A stretch of DNA of 64,000 bases from Rhodoplanes sp963724735 (GTDB taxonomy: Bacteria; Pseudomonadota; Alphaproteobacteria; Rhizobiales; Xanthobacteraceae). The notes beneath the pieces are model-generated. The model saw only the letters and a list, made by a program, of their open reading frames with translations. It was not told the origin of the DNA and did no database searches. Positions 16,864 to 28,301 of this stretch are shown here, one piece after another. How positions within the stretch are numbered: the first letter of the stretch is position 1; the number at the start of each line of letters is the position of its first letter. The position numbers were made by a program, and so were the translations under genes. The stretch spans positions 196,381-260,380 of the forward strand of contig CAVRVX010000002.1 in NCBI GenBank assembly GCA_963724735.1, given 5' to 3'.

Positions 16864-19276
16864 ATGACCGGCGCGCCGGGAGCCGATATGACCGACGAAA
16901 CCTTGAGGCTGCTCTCAGAGCTCGAGCGCAAAGTCCTGTGGCTCGCAGCGTGGACGATCCACAACGCCAATCACCTGCGCGACAATGTCGATGGTCTGAA
17001 GGTCGGCGGCCACCAAGCGTCGTCAGCCTCCCTCGCGACCATCATGACCGCGCTCTATTTCCACGTGCTGCGGCCGGAGGATCGCGTTGCGGTCAAACCG
17101 CATGCAAGCCCGATCTTCCATGCGATCCAGTATCTGACCGGCCGGCAAAGCGTGGAGAAGCTCATCGACTATCGCGCCTACAAGGGCGCGCAGAGCTATC
17201 CTTCGCGCACCAAGGATGCCGACGACGTCGATTACTCCACCGGCTCGGTCGGGCTCGGCGTGGCGCAGACTTTGTTCGCCGCGCTCACCCGGGACTATGT
17301 GCGCGCGCACGGATTCGGCTGCCAGCACCCGGCGGGCCGCATGGTCGCCCTCGTCGGCGACGCCGAGATGGACGAGGGCAATGTCTTCGAGGCGATGCTC
17401 GAAGGCTGGAAGCAGGGCCTGAGGAATTGCTGGTGGATCATCGATTACAACCGGCAGAGCCTCGACGCGGTGATCCGCGAGGGGCTGTGGGCGCGCTACG
17501 AGGCGCTGTTCCGCGCCTTCGGCTGGGATGTCGTGATCCTGAAATACGGGTCGCTGCTGGAGGCGGCATTCGCACGGCCGGGCGGCGAGGCATTGCGCCA
17601 CTGGATCGATGCCTGCCCGAACCAGCTCTATTCGGCCCTGGTCTTCCAGGGCGGCGCGGCTTGGCGCAGGCGCTTGACGGAGGATCTCGGCGCCGCCGCC
17701 GTTTCGAGTTTGGTCGGCGACATCGCCGATGACGACCTCGCGCGGCTGATGACCAATCTCGCCGGTCACGACCTGCCGACCCTGATCGAGGCCTTCGGCC
17801 GGATCGATCACGACCGGCCGACCTGCTTCATCACCTACACCATCAAAGGCTATGGGCTGCCCTTCGCCGGCCATAAGGACAACCATGCCGGTCTCATGAC
17901 GGCCGCGCAGATGGAAACCTTCCGCCAGGCGATGAATATCCGGCCGGGGCACGAATGGGATCCGTTCGAAGGATTGAGCATTACGGCCGGCGAATTGAAG
18001 GCGTTTCTCGACCACGTGCCCTTCGCGCAGGCCGGTCCGCGGCGCTATCGCGCAGCGCGGATCGAGCCGCCGTCCGAGCTCACGGTCCCGATCCAGCCGG
18101 AAATGTCCACCCAGCAGGGCTTCGGCGCGTTGCTCAACGAGGTTGGTCGCGAACGCAGCGCGTTCAGCGATCGCATCGTCACCACCTCGCCCGACGTGAC
18201 CATGTCGACCAATCTCGGCCCCTGGGTCAATCGGCGCGGCCTGTTCGCACGCGAGGCGATGGCCGACACCTTCAAGAGCGAACGCATCCCCTCGACCCTG
18301 AACTGGGAATTCTCGCCGCAGGGCCAGCATATCGAGCTGGGGATCGCCGAGATGAACCTGTTCATCCTGCTTTCGGCGCTTGGGCTCGCGCATTCTATTC
18401 ACGGCGAACGGCTGTTTCCCATCGGCACGCTCTACGACCCATTCATCGAGCGCGGGCTCGATGCGCTCAATTACGCTTGCTATCAGGATGCTCGCTTCAT
18501 CCTTGCGGGCACGCCGTCGGGAATCACGCTCGCGCCCGAGGGCGGCGCGCATCAGTCGATCGCAACGCCCCTTATCGGCCTTGCGGAGGACGGGCTGGCG
18601 GCGTTCGAGCCTGCTTTCGTCGATGAGCTTGCTGTCATCCTTGCGTTTGCCTTCGACTACATCCAGCGGGACGGGGAGGGGGCGCCCTCCGAGCGCACTT
18701 GGCTGCGCGACGAGACCGGCGGCTCGGTCTATCTGCGTCTCTCCACCCGGCCGATCGAGCAGCCGCAGCGGGCCATGACGGCGGAGTTGCGCCAGGGAAT
18801 CATCGACGGGGCGTACTGGATGCGGCGGCCGGGACCGAATTGCCAGGTCGTGGTCGCCTATACCGGAGCGGTCGCGCCCGAGGCGATCCAGGCGGTCGGT
18901 CTGATGGCCGAGGACCGCCGCGATGTCGGGCTGCTGGCGGTGACCTCGGCGGACCGCCTCAATGCCGGGTGGACGGCGGCCTGCCGGGCGCGCGAGCGCG
19001 GCCTTGCGCATGCCCGCTCCCATATCGAGCGCCTGCTCGCCGAAACGCCGCCCTATTGCGCGCTGGTGACCATCCTCGACGGCCATCCCGCGACGCTCGG
19101 CTGGCTCGGCGCGGTCGCGGGCCATCGCACGCGCCCGCTCGGGGTCGAGCATTTCGGCCAGACCGGCTCGATTCCCGATCTCTATCGTCACTACGGAACT
19201 CGACGCCAATGCGATTGTCGCGGCGGCCCAGGCGATCGCGCCCGGCCGCCCGATCCGTCATCTCAAGGCGTTATAG
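16864..19276 (+). CDS. Thiamine-diphosphate enzyme, transketolase / pyruvate dehydrogenase E1 (AceE)-like (one frameshift)
   Basis: About 803 residues once corrected. The N-terminal half has LRDNVDGLKVGGHQASSASL, the thiamine-diphosphate motif GDAEMDEGN...DYNRQSLD, and KGYGLPFAGHKDNHAG; the C-terminal half has the pyrimidine-binding QHIELGIAEMNLF and GTLYDPFIERG. This is the architecture of transketolases and homodimeric E1 subunits; alphaproteobacteria carry this shorter AceE-like form, often annotated simply as transketolase. One extra base near 19198 throws the last codons out of frame; the proper end (ANAIVAAAQAIAPGRPIRHL) stops at 19276. Substrate cannot be decided from sequence. Confidence 0.8.
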
Positions 19277-19302
19277 GTCCGGGCAAGGGTGCATCGACGG
19301 CC

Positions 19303-21105
19303 CTACGCGGCCTTTGGCGTTCGCAGCCTTGCGATCGCAAAAACGAGATAGCCGGAACCGAGACAAGCCGGAATTGCGGCCCACAGCCATGGCGTCTGCC
19401 CGGTCGCGAGATAGATCGCCGCAGAGCCAATTCCCGCCCCCGCGCCGAGACCGAGAACCGTCAGCGCCCACTCCGGGCTCACGCCGGTAACACCTCGCCC
19501 CGCGCGGCAGACCGGCCCGAGAACGAGAGGAGCGCACGCGAGCTGGGCGCAACAAAATGCGAAGACCAGCGCCACAAAGCCGCCGCCCGTGAAATCAATC
19601 TGGAGCTGCGCGGCAAGGATGGAGAATACGACGAGCATGACCAGGAGAAGCGCGCTTCCCGCGGTCACGGCGCGCCGCCGGACCACCGCCTCTTCCGCCG
19701 GGCGCGGTTCCGCGAGCGCAGGCGGTGGCCGGACTGACGGCAGAATGTCGTAGCGGAGCACGCAAAGGCCCGCTGAAAACGTCAGGCTCATCGTCGACAG
19801 CGCGATCATCACCGCGCCGATTAGCAGCAGCGAGAGCGCGCCGCCCGCGACCCAATTCTGCTGCAAGGAGAGCTGCTGCACGAAGGTCTGCAGAACGCTC
19901 GGACCGCCCGGCGTGCGCAGAGCCACCACGGCGATGGCGCCGAACGCGCCCAGGAACAACGACACGAGCGCGGTTTCCACGGCGAAAACCCTGGCGATCT
20001 TGCCGACCGCGGCAACCCATACGGCCGATCCCGCGGAGTCGGGGGCCACGCCTTTGGCAAGCGCCGCGAAACGCTGCCAATTCGCGACGTCGACAATCGG
20101 ATAGAGCAAGGGCAGGAGGACAAGAGCGATCAGCCCGATATTCGATAATCGCGCCGACCCCTGCAAAGCCGCCGCGCTCTCGTTCAGCACCGTCCCGACG
20201 CCCATCGGGTAGAGCGCCATTCCGATAAATACGATCACGACAACCGCCAGGGTCGATACGCCCACATTGATGATCTTGTTGAACCGCCGGAACAGGCGCC
20301 CACCGAGAGGCTCTCGTCCGCTGACGGCGCCGCGCGTGGCTGCCGCGGTCATATCGAGCGGGCTCGTATCGACATAGCGCGAGCGGCGGTAGCACAGCAT
20401 GACCAGGCAGATCGCCGCGGCGAGCAGGAGCGCGAGCGTTCCATGCGGCGGCATTCGCCTGAGCGTCGCCATGAGGATGTAGAGGAGCAGCGCCGTCGAT
20501 CCGAACAAGGAGAGATACACCATGCCGAGCTGCGCCTGGCTCGAGCGCAGCGCCCCGGAATTGCCGGCCGGCAGCGCGTACACGGCGGCCAGGACCAACA
20601 TCACGAGAAGAATGAGATAACCCGGGATATCCGGCGCGATCGGCCGCAGTATCGTCGCCACGCCGAAAGCCTCGCAAATCGTCAGACCGAAGAGGGCGAA
20701 CAGGGAAAGGCCGGCGGACATGAGGCGCACGCGGGGGTCATGGCCATGCTGCTGCGCGATGAATTCATTCAGCGTGAAGGACTGATCGGATTCGAAAGCA
20801 GAGCGAAAAAACGGGAGCATTCGTGCGTAGAGGCGGCCGAGCAGATAGATGCCCAAACCTAAAGAAGCCGAGGCAATAATTGCGGGCCAAAAATCGCCGG
20901 CGGCGCCCAAAGCGAAAAACGGGCCGAATATCGCCATTTTCACCGCATAAGCGATCGACGAATTCTGTATGACGCCGGGTGGGGTGCGTTCGGCAGCGAC
21001 GAAATAATCTTGCGCTTTGGCCGATCCCTTGAGGCGCAGGATGCCGACCGGTAGAAAATAAACGCCAAGGCAGACGACCAGGGCGATCAGTGCGAGGAAG
21101 ATCAT
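19303..21105 (-). CDS. Sodium:solute symporter family permease
   Basis: 600 residues with about 13 transmembrane helices and the SSS-family layout: an N-terminal DYFVAAERTPPGVIQNSSIAY (family Ser/Asn-rich Na+ site region), conserved helix pairs with FTLNEFIAQQ, and late helices such as GGALSLLLIGAVMIALSTMS. Likely a Na+-coupled uptake system for an organic acid or similar solute, but the substrate is not predictable. The C-terminus overlaps no gene; it converges on the transketolase-like gene. Confidence 0.8.
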   Translation of the reverse strand: MIFLALIALVVCLGVYFLPVGILRLKGSAKAQDYFVAAERTPPGVIQNSSIAYAVKMAIFGPFFALGAAGDFWPAIIASASLGLGIYLLGRLYARMLPFFRSAFESDQSFTLNEFIAQQHGHDPRVRLMSAGLSLFALFGLTICEAFGVATILRPIAPDIPGYLILLVMLVLAAVYALPAGNSGALRSSQAQLGMVYLSLFGSTALLLYILMATLRRMPPHGTLALLLAAAICLVMLCYRRSRYVDTSPLDMTAAATRGAVSGREPLGGRLFRRFNKIINVGVSTLAVVVIVFIGMALYPMGVGTVLNESAAALQGSARLSNIGLIALVLLPLLYPIVDVANWQRFAALAKGVAPDSAGSAVWVAAVGKIARVFAVETALVSLFLGAFGAIAVVALRTPGGPSVLQTFVQQLSLQQNWVAGGALSLLLIGAVMIALSTMSLTFSAGLCVLRYDILPSVRPPPALAEPRPAEEAVVRRRAVTAGSALLLVMLVVFSILAAQLQIDFTGGGFVALVFAFCCAQLACAPLVLGPVCRAGRGVTGVSPEWALTVLGLGAGAGIGSAAIYLATGQTPWLWAAIPACLGSGYLVFAIARLRTPKAA

Positions 21106-21298
21106 GGGGAAGCCGGCTGTTGTGGCGAACGGCGCGGACGCAGCGAGTTAATACGGGAAAGAGCCATTCTTGAGCAATGGGCTGCAAGCGTAAGCAGTTC
21201 GTCACGGTTTTCGGCTAGTCGGACGTCGTAATTCCAGGTGAGTCTCTCGCAAGCGTGTGGGGCGTTCCAGCGAAACAGGAAACGTGAGCGGGGCGGAG

Positions 21299-22021
21299 AT
21301 GGTCGCACAGCTGAAAGGCGGATGCCGCAACGTCCAGAAACCGCGGCAAAGGTTTAGTGCTTACAAGCATTTTGCTGCGCGGTTTGGCCTCGGCCGAGTA
21401 GCCCTTGCCATGGCGCTCGCTCTGCTCTGGTCGAATGGCGCGTTGGCAGCCGAGCCGCGGGTGCTGCTGCTGCGGGGTTGGTTCGGCCTATTCTCCACGG
21501 GGCTGGACGGTCTTGCCGACGAACTCAAGGCGAAGGGCATCGACGCCGAGGTGGCCGGACATTTGGCCTGGGAGACAGCGGTTGATGACATTCTGCGCGA
21601 TCGAGCGGCGGGCAAGATCGCGCCGATCGTTCTGATCGGCCATTCGCAGGGCGCCAACAACGTGATCGACATGGCGCGCGCGCTCCAGAAGCGCAGTGTT
21701 CGGGTCGATCTCCTGGTGACGCTTGCGCCGTTCATGCAGGACCCCATCCCGGCCAATGTCATGCGAGCGATCAACTACTATCAGAGTCCCGGCTGGGGCG
21801 CGCCGCTTTCGACCGATGTCGGCTTCCACGGCAAGCTTTCGAATGTGGACGTGAGCAATGACTGGACCGTCACCCACGTCAGCATCGATAAGAGCCAGCG
21901 AATTCATGACGAAATCGTGCGCGAGATCGACGCGCTGGCGCATACAAAGGAAGGGGCAGCGGGGGCGGCCGACACCGCCTTGTCGCGCAACCGGCCGGCG
22001 GGAGAATCCGTGCCGCGTTAA
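21299..22021 (+). CDS. Secreted alpha/beta hydrolase (lipase-like)
   Basis: 240 residues. A hydrophobic segment (VALAMALALLWSNGALAAEP) after a basic N-terminus looks like a signal peptide cleaved near residue 51. The nucleophile elbow is GHSQG (S116), and a late VTHVSIDKS may hold the histidine. The glycine-rich LLLRGWFGLFSTGL replaces the usual oxyanion loop. An ATG upstream at 21257 gives a longer, less likely start. The small size and the GHSQG suggest a thioesterase or lipase fold; substrate unknown. Confidence 0.65.
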   Translation: MVAQLKGGCRNVQKPRQRFSAYKHFAARFGLGRVALAMALALLWSNGALAAEPRVLLLRGWFGLFSTGLDGLADELKAKGIDAEVAGHLAWETAVDDILRDRAAGKIAPIVLIGHSQGANNVIDMARALQKRSVRVDLLVTLAPFMQDPIPANVMRAINYYQSPGWGAPLSTDVGFHGKLSNVDVSNDWTVTHVSIDKSQRIHDEIVREIDALAHTKEGAAGAADTALSRNRPAGESVPR

Positions 22022-22193
22022 ACAAACTTGAATGTTCCAGTAAAGTTCTCGCTTGATTTCTGCTCGGCGATGGCGCACCGCCTTGTCGGCGCAATGTGCT
22101 TTGACCGTCTTACCCGCCGCCTGCTAACATCGCCCCCATTGGCCTTTCATCCGCCGCGCTGGTCCGAGCCGGGCTGGCGGTGCCTAGGAGATC

Positions 22194-22586
22194 ATGATGA
22201 CGAAAACCAAATCGCCCTTCGAAATTCCAACTGACGTACGCAAAATGACTGAGCAAAGCATGGAGCAGGTGCGAACGGCAATCAACAGCTACCTGCAGTT
22301 TTTCCAGCGCGCCGTCCCCGGCAATGTCATGGGCGGCAACGAGCTGAGCAACAAGGTTCTCAACTATGCCGAGCGCAACGTCGCGAACGCTTTCGAGTTC
22401 GCGCAGAAGCTCGTGCAGGTCAAGGACGTTCAGGACCTGGTCAAGCTGCAGACCGAGTTCATTCAGTCGCAGATGCAGGCGATGACCGAGCAGGCCAAGG
22501 ACCTGAGCGAAACCGCGACCAAGGCCGTGATGGAGGCCGTCAAGGGCGTCGGGGTCGGTTCTCACGAGGGCGGCGCCTCGTCCTGA
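22194..22586 (+). CDS. Phasin family protein
   Basis: 130 residues, almost wholly amphipathic helix, with MEQVRTAINSYLQFFQ, ELSNKVLNYAERNVANAFEFAQKLV and LVKLQTEFIQSQMQAM, the pattern of alphaproteobacterial phasins that coat polyhydroxyalkanoate granules. Length and the sequence FIQSQMQAMTEQAKDL agree with the family. A strong terminator follows (22639-22680). Confidence 0.9.
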   Translation: MMTKTKSPFEIPTDVRKMTEQSMEQVRTAINSYLQFFQRAVPGNVMGGNELSNKVLNYAERNVANAFEFAQKLVQVKDVQDLVKLQTEFIQSQMQAMTEQAKDLSETATKAVMEAVKGVGVGSHEGGASS

Positions 22587-22638
22587 TCGGGCCTTCGGAC
22601 CGGGCGGTGAACCGCCCGCCGCTTACGAGAATGAATTG

Positions 22639-22680
22639 CTCGCATGCCCGGCGCGAGAAGCGCAGGCATGCGAGTTTTTT
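22639..22680 (+). terminator. Rho-independent terminator of the phasin gene
   Basis: Perfect 10-bp stem ctcgcatgcc / ggcatgcgag (22639-22648 and 22665-22674) followed by six T. Confidence 0.9.
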
Positions 22681-22748
22681 CGTTTTGCGAGCGTGAGCGA
22701 GCCTTTGTTGCGGTTCGCTCCGCTTCGGACATTCGCGATCTGAATGTC

Positions 22749-23768
22749 CTACTGCGCGGACTGCGCCAGGCTCGATTCAGGGGCGGGCGAAAGGGCGGCG
22801 TAGCCGTCGATCGCGCGGCGGATCACCTGGCGAATGTCGGAGTTCGACAGGAAAAGGTCGTGATTGATGATGCCCCAGCCCTGCTGCGAGGCGTCGATCA
22901 CCCGCAGCCCCAGCCGTTCGAGCTGAGCCTTCTCGGCCGCGCCGACGCGGGTCATTCCGCCGGCGATCCATTGCGACACCGAGAGCGCGCGGTCATTGGT
23001 GGCCGTGACGATGGTGACCTTTGGGGCGAGGTCGCCGATGCGCTCGACCGAGGCGGAGAACACGTCCATGTCGATGTCGGGCGAAGCGAACACGATCGCG
23101 CCGATCCGCGAGACCGCAGCATCGCCGGCGCGCGCGTAAAACTGGCGAAGCGCCTCCATCGTCAACATCGTCCCGATGCTGTGGGCAACGACATGGATGG
23201 TTCCCACTGAGGGGTTCATTGACAAGGCGCCGAGCACACGCTCCAACGCGTCGCGCGACCACATGGCGCTCTCGCGGTCATAGCCATAGTCGAGCAGCTT
23301 CGCCCGGGACGGCCAGGTGAACAGCATGGTTTCACCGTGGAACTTGATGCCGTCGGAAAGCCGGACGGCGTCGAGGGCCGCGCTCTCAAAGGTCTGATTG
23401 TAGCCGTGCACATACAAGAGGAGGTCGCGCCGAGGCGCGAGCCGAAACAGGTCGCCCACATCGGCGAGCTGCTCGACCCCCTCGATGCGCCAATTGTCGA
23501 GGCCGATCGAGGCAAGCGAGAACCGACCGTCGTTCGGCGGGATGAGCCGCGCGCGCGCGACGGACATGGCTCCTCGTTCCGGTCCGAACCAGGGCTTTTC
23601 CCGCGCGCCGTTCGTCGGCTTCCGCGTCGTCGCGACGAGGAGCGTCGGATTGGCCGAGAGGTCGGATGCGTCGAAGTGCGCGCCGCCTGCGACAAGGTTT
23701 GCACAGCCGGCGAGCGCCGCGGCGCAGGCCGCCGAACTCCCTGCGCGAAGCAAGGTGCGGCGGGTCAT
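22749..23768 (-). CDS. Alpha/beta hydrolase, DUF900 type, lipoprotein or Tat-exported
   Basis: 339 residues. The N-terminus MTRRTLLRAGSSAACAAALAGC gives a twin-arginine-like start and a lipobox with Cys22. Then TLLVATTRKP, RRDLLLYVHGYNQTFESAA, MLFTWPSRAKLLDYGYDRES and the elbow VVAHSIGTM (S197) follow the DUF900 family order, with a late GIINHDLFLSN likely holding the catalytic His. The ATG at 23768 is chosen because the sequence further upstream shows no protein-like character. Enzyme activity unknown. Confidence 0.82.
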   Translation of the reverse strand: MTRRTLLRAGSSAACAAALAGCANLVAGGAHFDASDLSANPTLLVATTRKPTNGAREKPWFGPERGAMSVARARLIPPNDGRFSLASIGLDNWRIEGVEQLADVGDLFRLAPRRDLLLYVHGYNQTFESAALDAVRLSDGIKFHGETMLFTWPSRAKLLDYGYDRESAMWSRDALERVLGALSMNPSVGTIHVVAHSIGTMLTMEALRQFYARAGDAAVSRIGAIVFASPDIDMDVFSASVERIGDLAPKVTIVTATNDRALSVSQWIAGGMTRVGAAEKAQLERLGLRVIDASQQGWGIINHDLFLSNSDIRQVIRRAIDGYAALSPAPESSLAQSAQ

Positions 23769-24135
23769 CGAACTGGCAAGCGGCAATTTAAGTCCCCACG
23801 CGTATGCTGATGCTTGGGCGAGCCCCGACTCCGCCTGTAGCGCTCGGCGAGGCCGGACGACGCCGGCGACCCGGGTGACGCGTCCCGCCGCCCTCGCAAG
23901 CTGGCGACGCGTGCGCACCCCACCCGCCCCCTTGACTGCCGCCTGATCGCGGCAACAACACGGCGCGCCGGAAGTTAGATGGAAAATCATTTTATATCAA
24001 TGTGTTGAAAGGTGGTTGCGCAGCGCTGCTCCTGCACGCGATCCGCGTTCGCCCGCGCCGTCGAGCGCGTCACGTCTCTGACGGTGGCGTCCAGTATGTC
24101 GCCATCTCCAGAGGGTTGCCAGGTGAGCCGGCCAA

Positions 24136-24732
24136 TCAGCGCGGCGCAGGCGCCTCGCTGTTCTCGCGGGTCGCCGATGGGCGGCGTTCGGTATCCTTAT
24201 CCTGCTTTGGTGCGGTCGCCGACGCAGGCGGGACCAGTTTCATGACCCACACCGTCGCCGTTTCTTTCGGTCCGAACGGGCCCGGCACTTTATGAGCCAT
24301 TGGCGGCAAGCTATTGAGATATTTGGCGATAGCCAGCGCGTCCTCTTTGGTGAGCTGGGCGAACGCCTTCCAGGGCATGATCGGCGCGAGGACACGTCCG
24401 TCCGGCCGCACCCCGGTCTGCAGGGCGGTGACGATCTGCTCCTCGGTCCAGTCGCCGAGACCGGTTGCCTTGTCCGGCGTCAAATTGGGACCGACAAAGA
24501 CCCCGAGTCCGGGAATCTCAAAGCCGACATCGGAACCGCCGAGGTAGCGATCCATGTCCGGCTTGCCGAAGAAATATCCCGCCGTATGACAGTCCAGGCA
24601 ACCGCCGAAACTCGTGAGGTATCGCCCGCGCTCGATTTGCGGGTCGGCTGCGTGCGCCGACACGGAAGCAACCACCACAGCCACAGTGATGGCCGCCATC
24701 GCTCCTGCACAAATCGGAATGGTTCGCGCCAT
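24136..24732 (-). CDS. Exported mono-haem cytochrome c
   Basis: 198 residues. A signal peptide (ICAGAMAAITVAVVVASVSAHAAD) ends near residue 29. The haem site is CLDCH (45-49), with the axial Met in APIMPWKAF (M119). The layout GRYLTSFGGCLDCH ... NLTPDKATGLGDWTEEQIVTALQ is that of class I cytochromes associated with alcohol/aldehyde or sorbitol dehydrogenases. ATG at 24732 follows a ggagg site. It is divergent from the Deg-type protease gene, sharing the ~180-base region between them. Partner dehydrogenase not in the window. Confidence 0.82.
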   Translation of the reverse strand: MARTIPICAGAMAAITVAVVVASVSAHAADPQIERGRYLTSFGGCLDCHTAGYFFGKPDMDRYLGGSDVGFEIPGLGVFVGPNLTPDKATGLGDWTEEQIVTALQTGVRPDGRVLAPIMPWKAFAQLTKEDALAIAKYLNSLPPMAHKVPGPFGPKETATVWVMKLVPPASATAPKQDKDTERRPSATRENSEAPAPR

Positions 24733-24911
24733 TGGGCTCCTCCCTTTGTCTTGTCGGGTGAAAAAAGCCTCGACTTGAGTGGTCGAGTGCGAAGCGGCGT
24801 CGGGTCGGACTACAGCGAGCGGTAGTGCGGGCGGGGATCGCTGCCACCGTCGCCCTTCATTTGCCATCGCCAGGCCTTATATCGGAACTTGCCGAGTGGA
24901 GACATATTTCG

Positions 24912-26318
<1,407 letters not shown>

Positions 26319-26435
26319 CGGGCAAGAGCCGCCGCGGACGGCCTGCGCAGGCTTGTTGCGGCGCGCGGGCTCCATTACGTGCATTGAGCATGGGCTTCGA
26401 CCTCTCCCTGCCGGGCGGGGAGAGGAGAGACTGCG

Positions 26436-27770
26436 ATGACCTCTCGCGCCAAGAAGACAGCCGGTCCCAACCTGTTCGCCGCCGCGGGGCTTGCCGAGGA
26501 CGCGCCGCGCCCGCTCGCTGATAAGCTTCGTCCGCAGTCGCTTGCCGAGGTGGTCGGGCAGGACCATCTGCTTGGGCCGGACGGCGCGCTCACCCGCATG
26601 ATCGAAACGCGTTCGCTCGGCTCGCTGGTCTTCTGGGGACCGCCGGGCACCGGCAAGACCACGGTGGCGCGACTGCTCGCGGATGCGACCGATCTGGAAT
26701 TCGTGCAGCTTTCCGCGGTGTTTTCCGGCGTCGCCGATCTGAAGAAGGTGTTCGACGCCGCCCGCGCACGGCGCGAGACCGGGCAGGGCACGCTCCTCTT
26801 TGTCGATGAGGTGCATCGGTTCAACCGTGCCCAGCAGGACGCCTTTCTCCCGGTGATGGAGGACGGCACCATCGTGCTCGTCGGCGCAACGACCGAAAAT
26901 CCGTCGTTCGAACTGAACGCGGCGCTGCTCTCGCGCGCCCGCGTGCTGGTGTTCAAGCCGCTCGACGCCGCGACGATCGAGAAGCTCCTCGCGCGCGCGG
27001 AAAGCGCGGAGGGCAGGGCGCTGCCGCTCGATCCGGAGGCGCGCGCGTCCCTCATCCGCATGGCGGACGGCGATGGGCGCGCGGCGCTCACGCTCGCGGA
27101 AGAGGTCTGGCGCGCCGCCCGCCGCGGCGAGATCTTCGATGTGGTAAACTTGCAGGAGATCGTGCAACGGCGCGCGCCCATCTATGACAAGTCGCAGGAC
27201 AGCCATTACAACCTGATCTCAGCGCTGCACAAATCGGTGCGCGGCTCCGATCCCGATGCGGCGCTCTACTATCTCTGCCGCATGCTCGACGCCGGCGAGG
27301 ACCCGCTCTACATCGCGCGCCGCGTGGTGCGCATGGCGGTGGAGGACATCGGACTCGCCGATCCGCAGGCGCTCGTCGTCGCCAATGCGGCGAAGGACGC
27401 CTACGATTTCCTCGGGAGCCCGGAAGGCGAACTCGCAATTGCCGAGGCGGTGATCTATGTCGCGACCGCGCCGAAATCGAACGCGGCCTATGCCGCATTC
27501 GGCGCCGCGATGCGGACCGCGAAGGAGGCGGGTTCGCTGATGCCGCCCAAGCATATTCTGAATGCGCCGACCCGGCTGATGCAGGCGGAGGGCTACGCGC
27601 ACGGCTACGAATACGATCACGCAACCGAGGAGGCGTTCTCCGGCCAGGACTACTTCCCCGAGACGCTGGGCCGGCAGACGTTCTACAACCCGCTCGAGCG
27701 CGGTTTTGAGCGCGAGATCAGGAAGCGCCTCGAATATTGGACGAAGCTGCGCAGGGAACGGGGCGGCTAA
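26436..27770 (+). CDS. rarA: Replication-associated recombination protein A (RarA/MgsA AAA+ ATPase)
   Basis: 444 residues. Walker A is GPPGTGKT (68-75), Walker B LFVDEVHRF (D124, E125), sensor-like GATTENPSF and the C-terminal IGLADPQAL, NAPTRLMQ and DYFPETLGRQTFYNP segments, all diagnostic of RarA. The protein acts at stalled replication forks. A palindromic repeat (cctctccctg...) precedes its aggaga ribosome site. It is followed by a long intergenic repeat region. Confidence 0.95.
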   Translation: MTSRAKKTAGPNLFAAAGLAEDAPRPLADKLRPQSLAEVVGQDHLLGPDGALTRMIETRSLGSLVFWGPPGTGKTTVARLLADATDLEFVQLSAVFSGVADLKKVFDAARARRETGQGTLLFVDEVHRFNRAQQDAFLPVMEDGTIVLVGATTENPSFELNAALLSRARVLVFKPLDAATIEKLLARAESAEGRALPLDPEARASLIRMADGDGRAALTLAEEVWRAARRGEIFDVVNLQEIVQRRAPIYDKSQDSHYNLISALHKSVRGSDPDAALYYLCRMLDAGEDPLYIARRVVRMAVEDIGLADPQALVVANAAKDAYDFLGSPEGELAIAEAVIYVATAPKSNAAYAAFGAAMRTAKEAGSLMPPKHILNAPTRLMQAEGYAHGYEYDHATEEAFSGQDYFPETLGRQTFYNPLERGFEREIRKRLEYWTKLRRERGG

Positions 27771-27947
27771 ATGCAGCGGCCGTGCGCTTCGATTGCAAAA
27801 ATGCGCTGTCGCTAGGGGGCAAGCATGACCAGAGCCAGCGGCGGGCCGCGGCAGCCGGGCGGACGACGACAAATCGCCGGCCCACGCGATCACGATCGCG
27901 ACGGCGCGGGCGCGAAGCACGACAGGCGACACGGCCGCCTTGGCTCG

Positions 27948-28258
27948 CCCTCTCCCCCTGCGGGAGAGGGTGGCGAGCGCCGTAAGCGCGAGCCGGGTGA
28001 GGGGTCTTATTCGAAGAAAACCCCTCACCCGGTCGCTTCTCGCTCCGCTCGGACCGACCGCCCTCTCCCGCAAGGGGAGAGGGCAGAAGGCGACGCCAAG
28101 CAAGACCAGAAGATGCTCTCTCCAATTTCCTCCCCCGGGAGCGTCGGCGAACGGCGGAGGCGCGAGCCGGGGTGGGGGGAAGCGGGGTTCGATCAGGAAA
28201 CGCCCCCCACCCCTGACCCCTCCCCACCACGCGCTACGCGCGCGGGGGGAGGGGCTGA
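27948..28258. repeat. Cluster of palindromic intergenic repeats
   Basis: Several imperfect palindromes built from ctctccccctgcgggagag-type arms: 27948-27968, 28008-28085 (cccctcaccc...ccctctccc...ggggagaggg) and 28125-28258 (gagccggggtgggggg...ccccccacccctgaccc). Such high-GC palindromes are common between genes of Hyphomicrobiales. The reading frame that crosses this area into the pseudouridine synthase is not coding. A related short palindrome lies at 26398-26425. Confidence 0.7.
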
Positions 28259-28301
28259 AGGCGCTCAGCGGTCGGCGGACACGACATTCCAATCGACCGC
28301 C

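Noticed and set aside
17023..19209. 728-codon open frame on the minus strand opposite the transketolase-like gene
   Set aside because: High-GC DNA often leaves the antisense frame open. The sequence is Arg/Ala-rich without family likeness, while the plus strand has all catalytic motifs.
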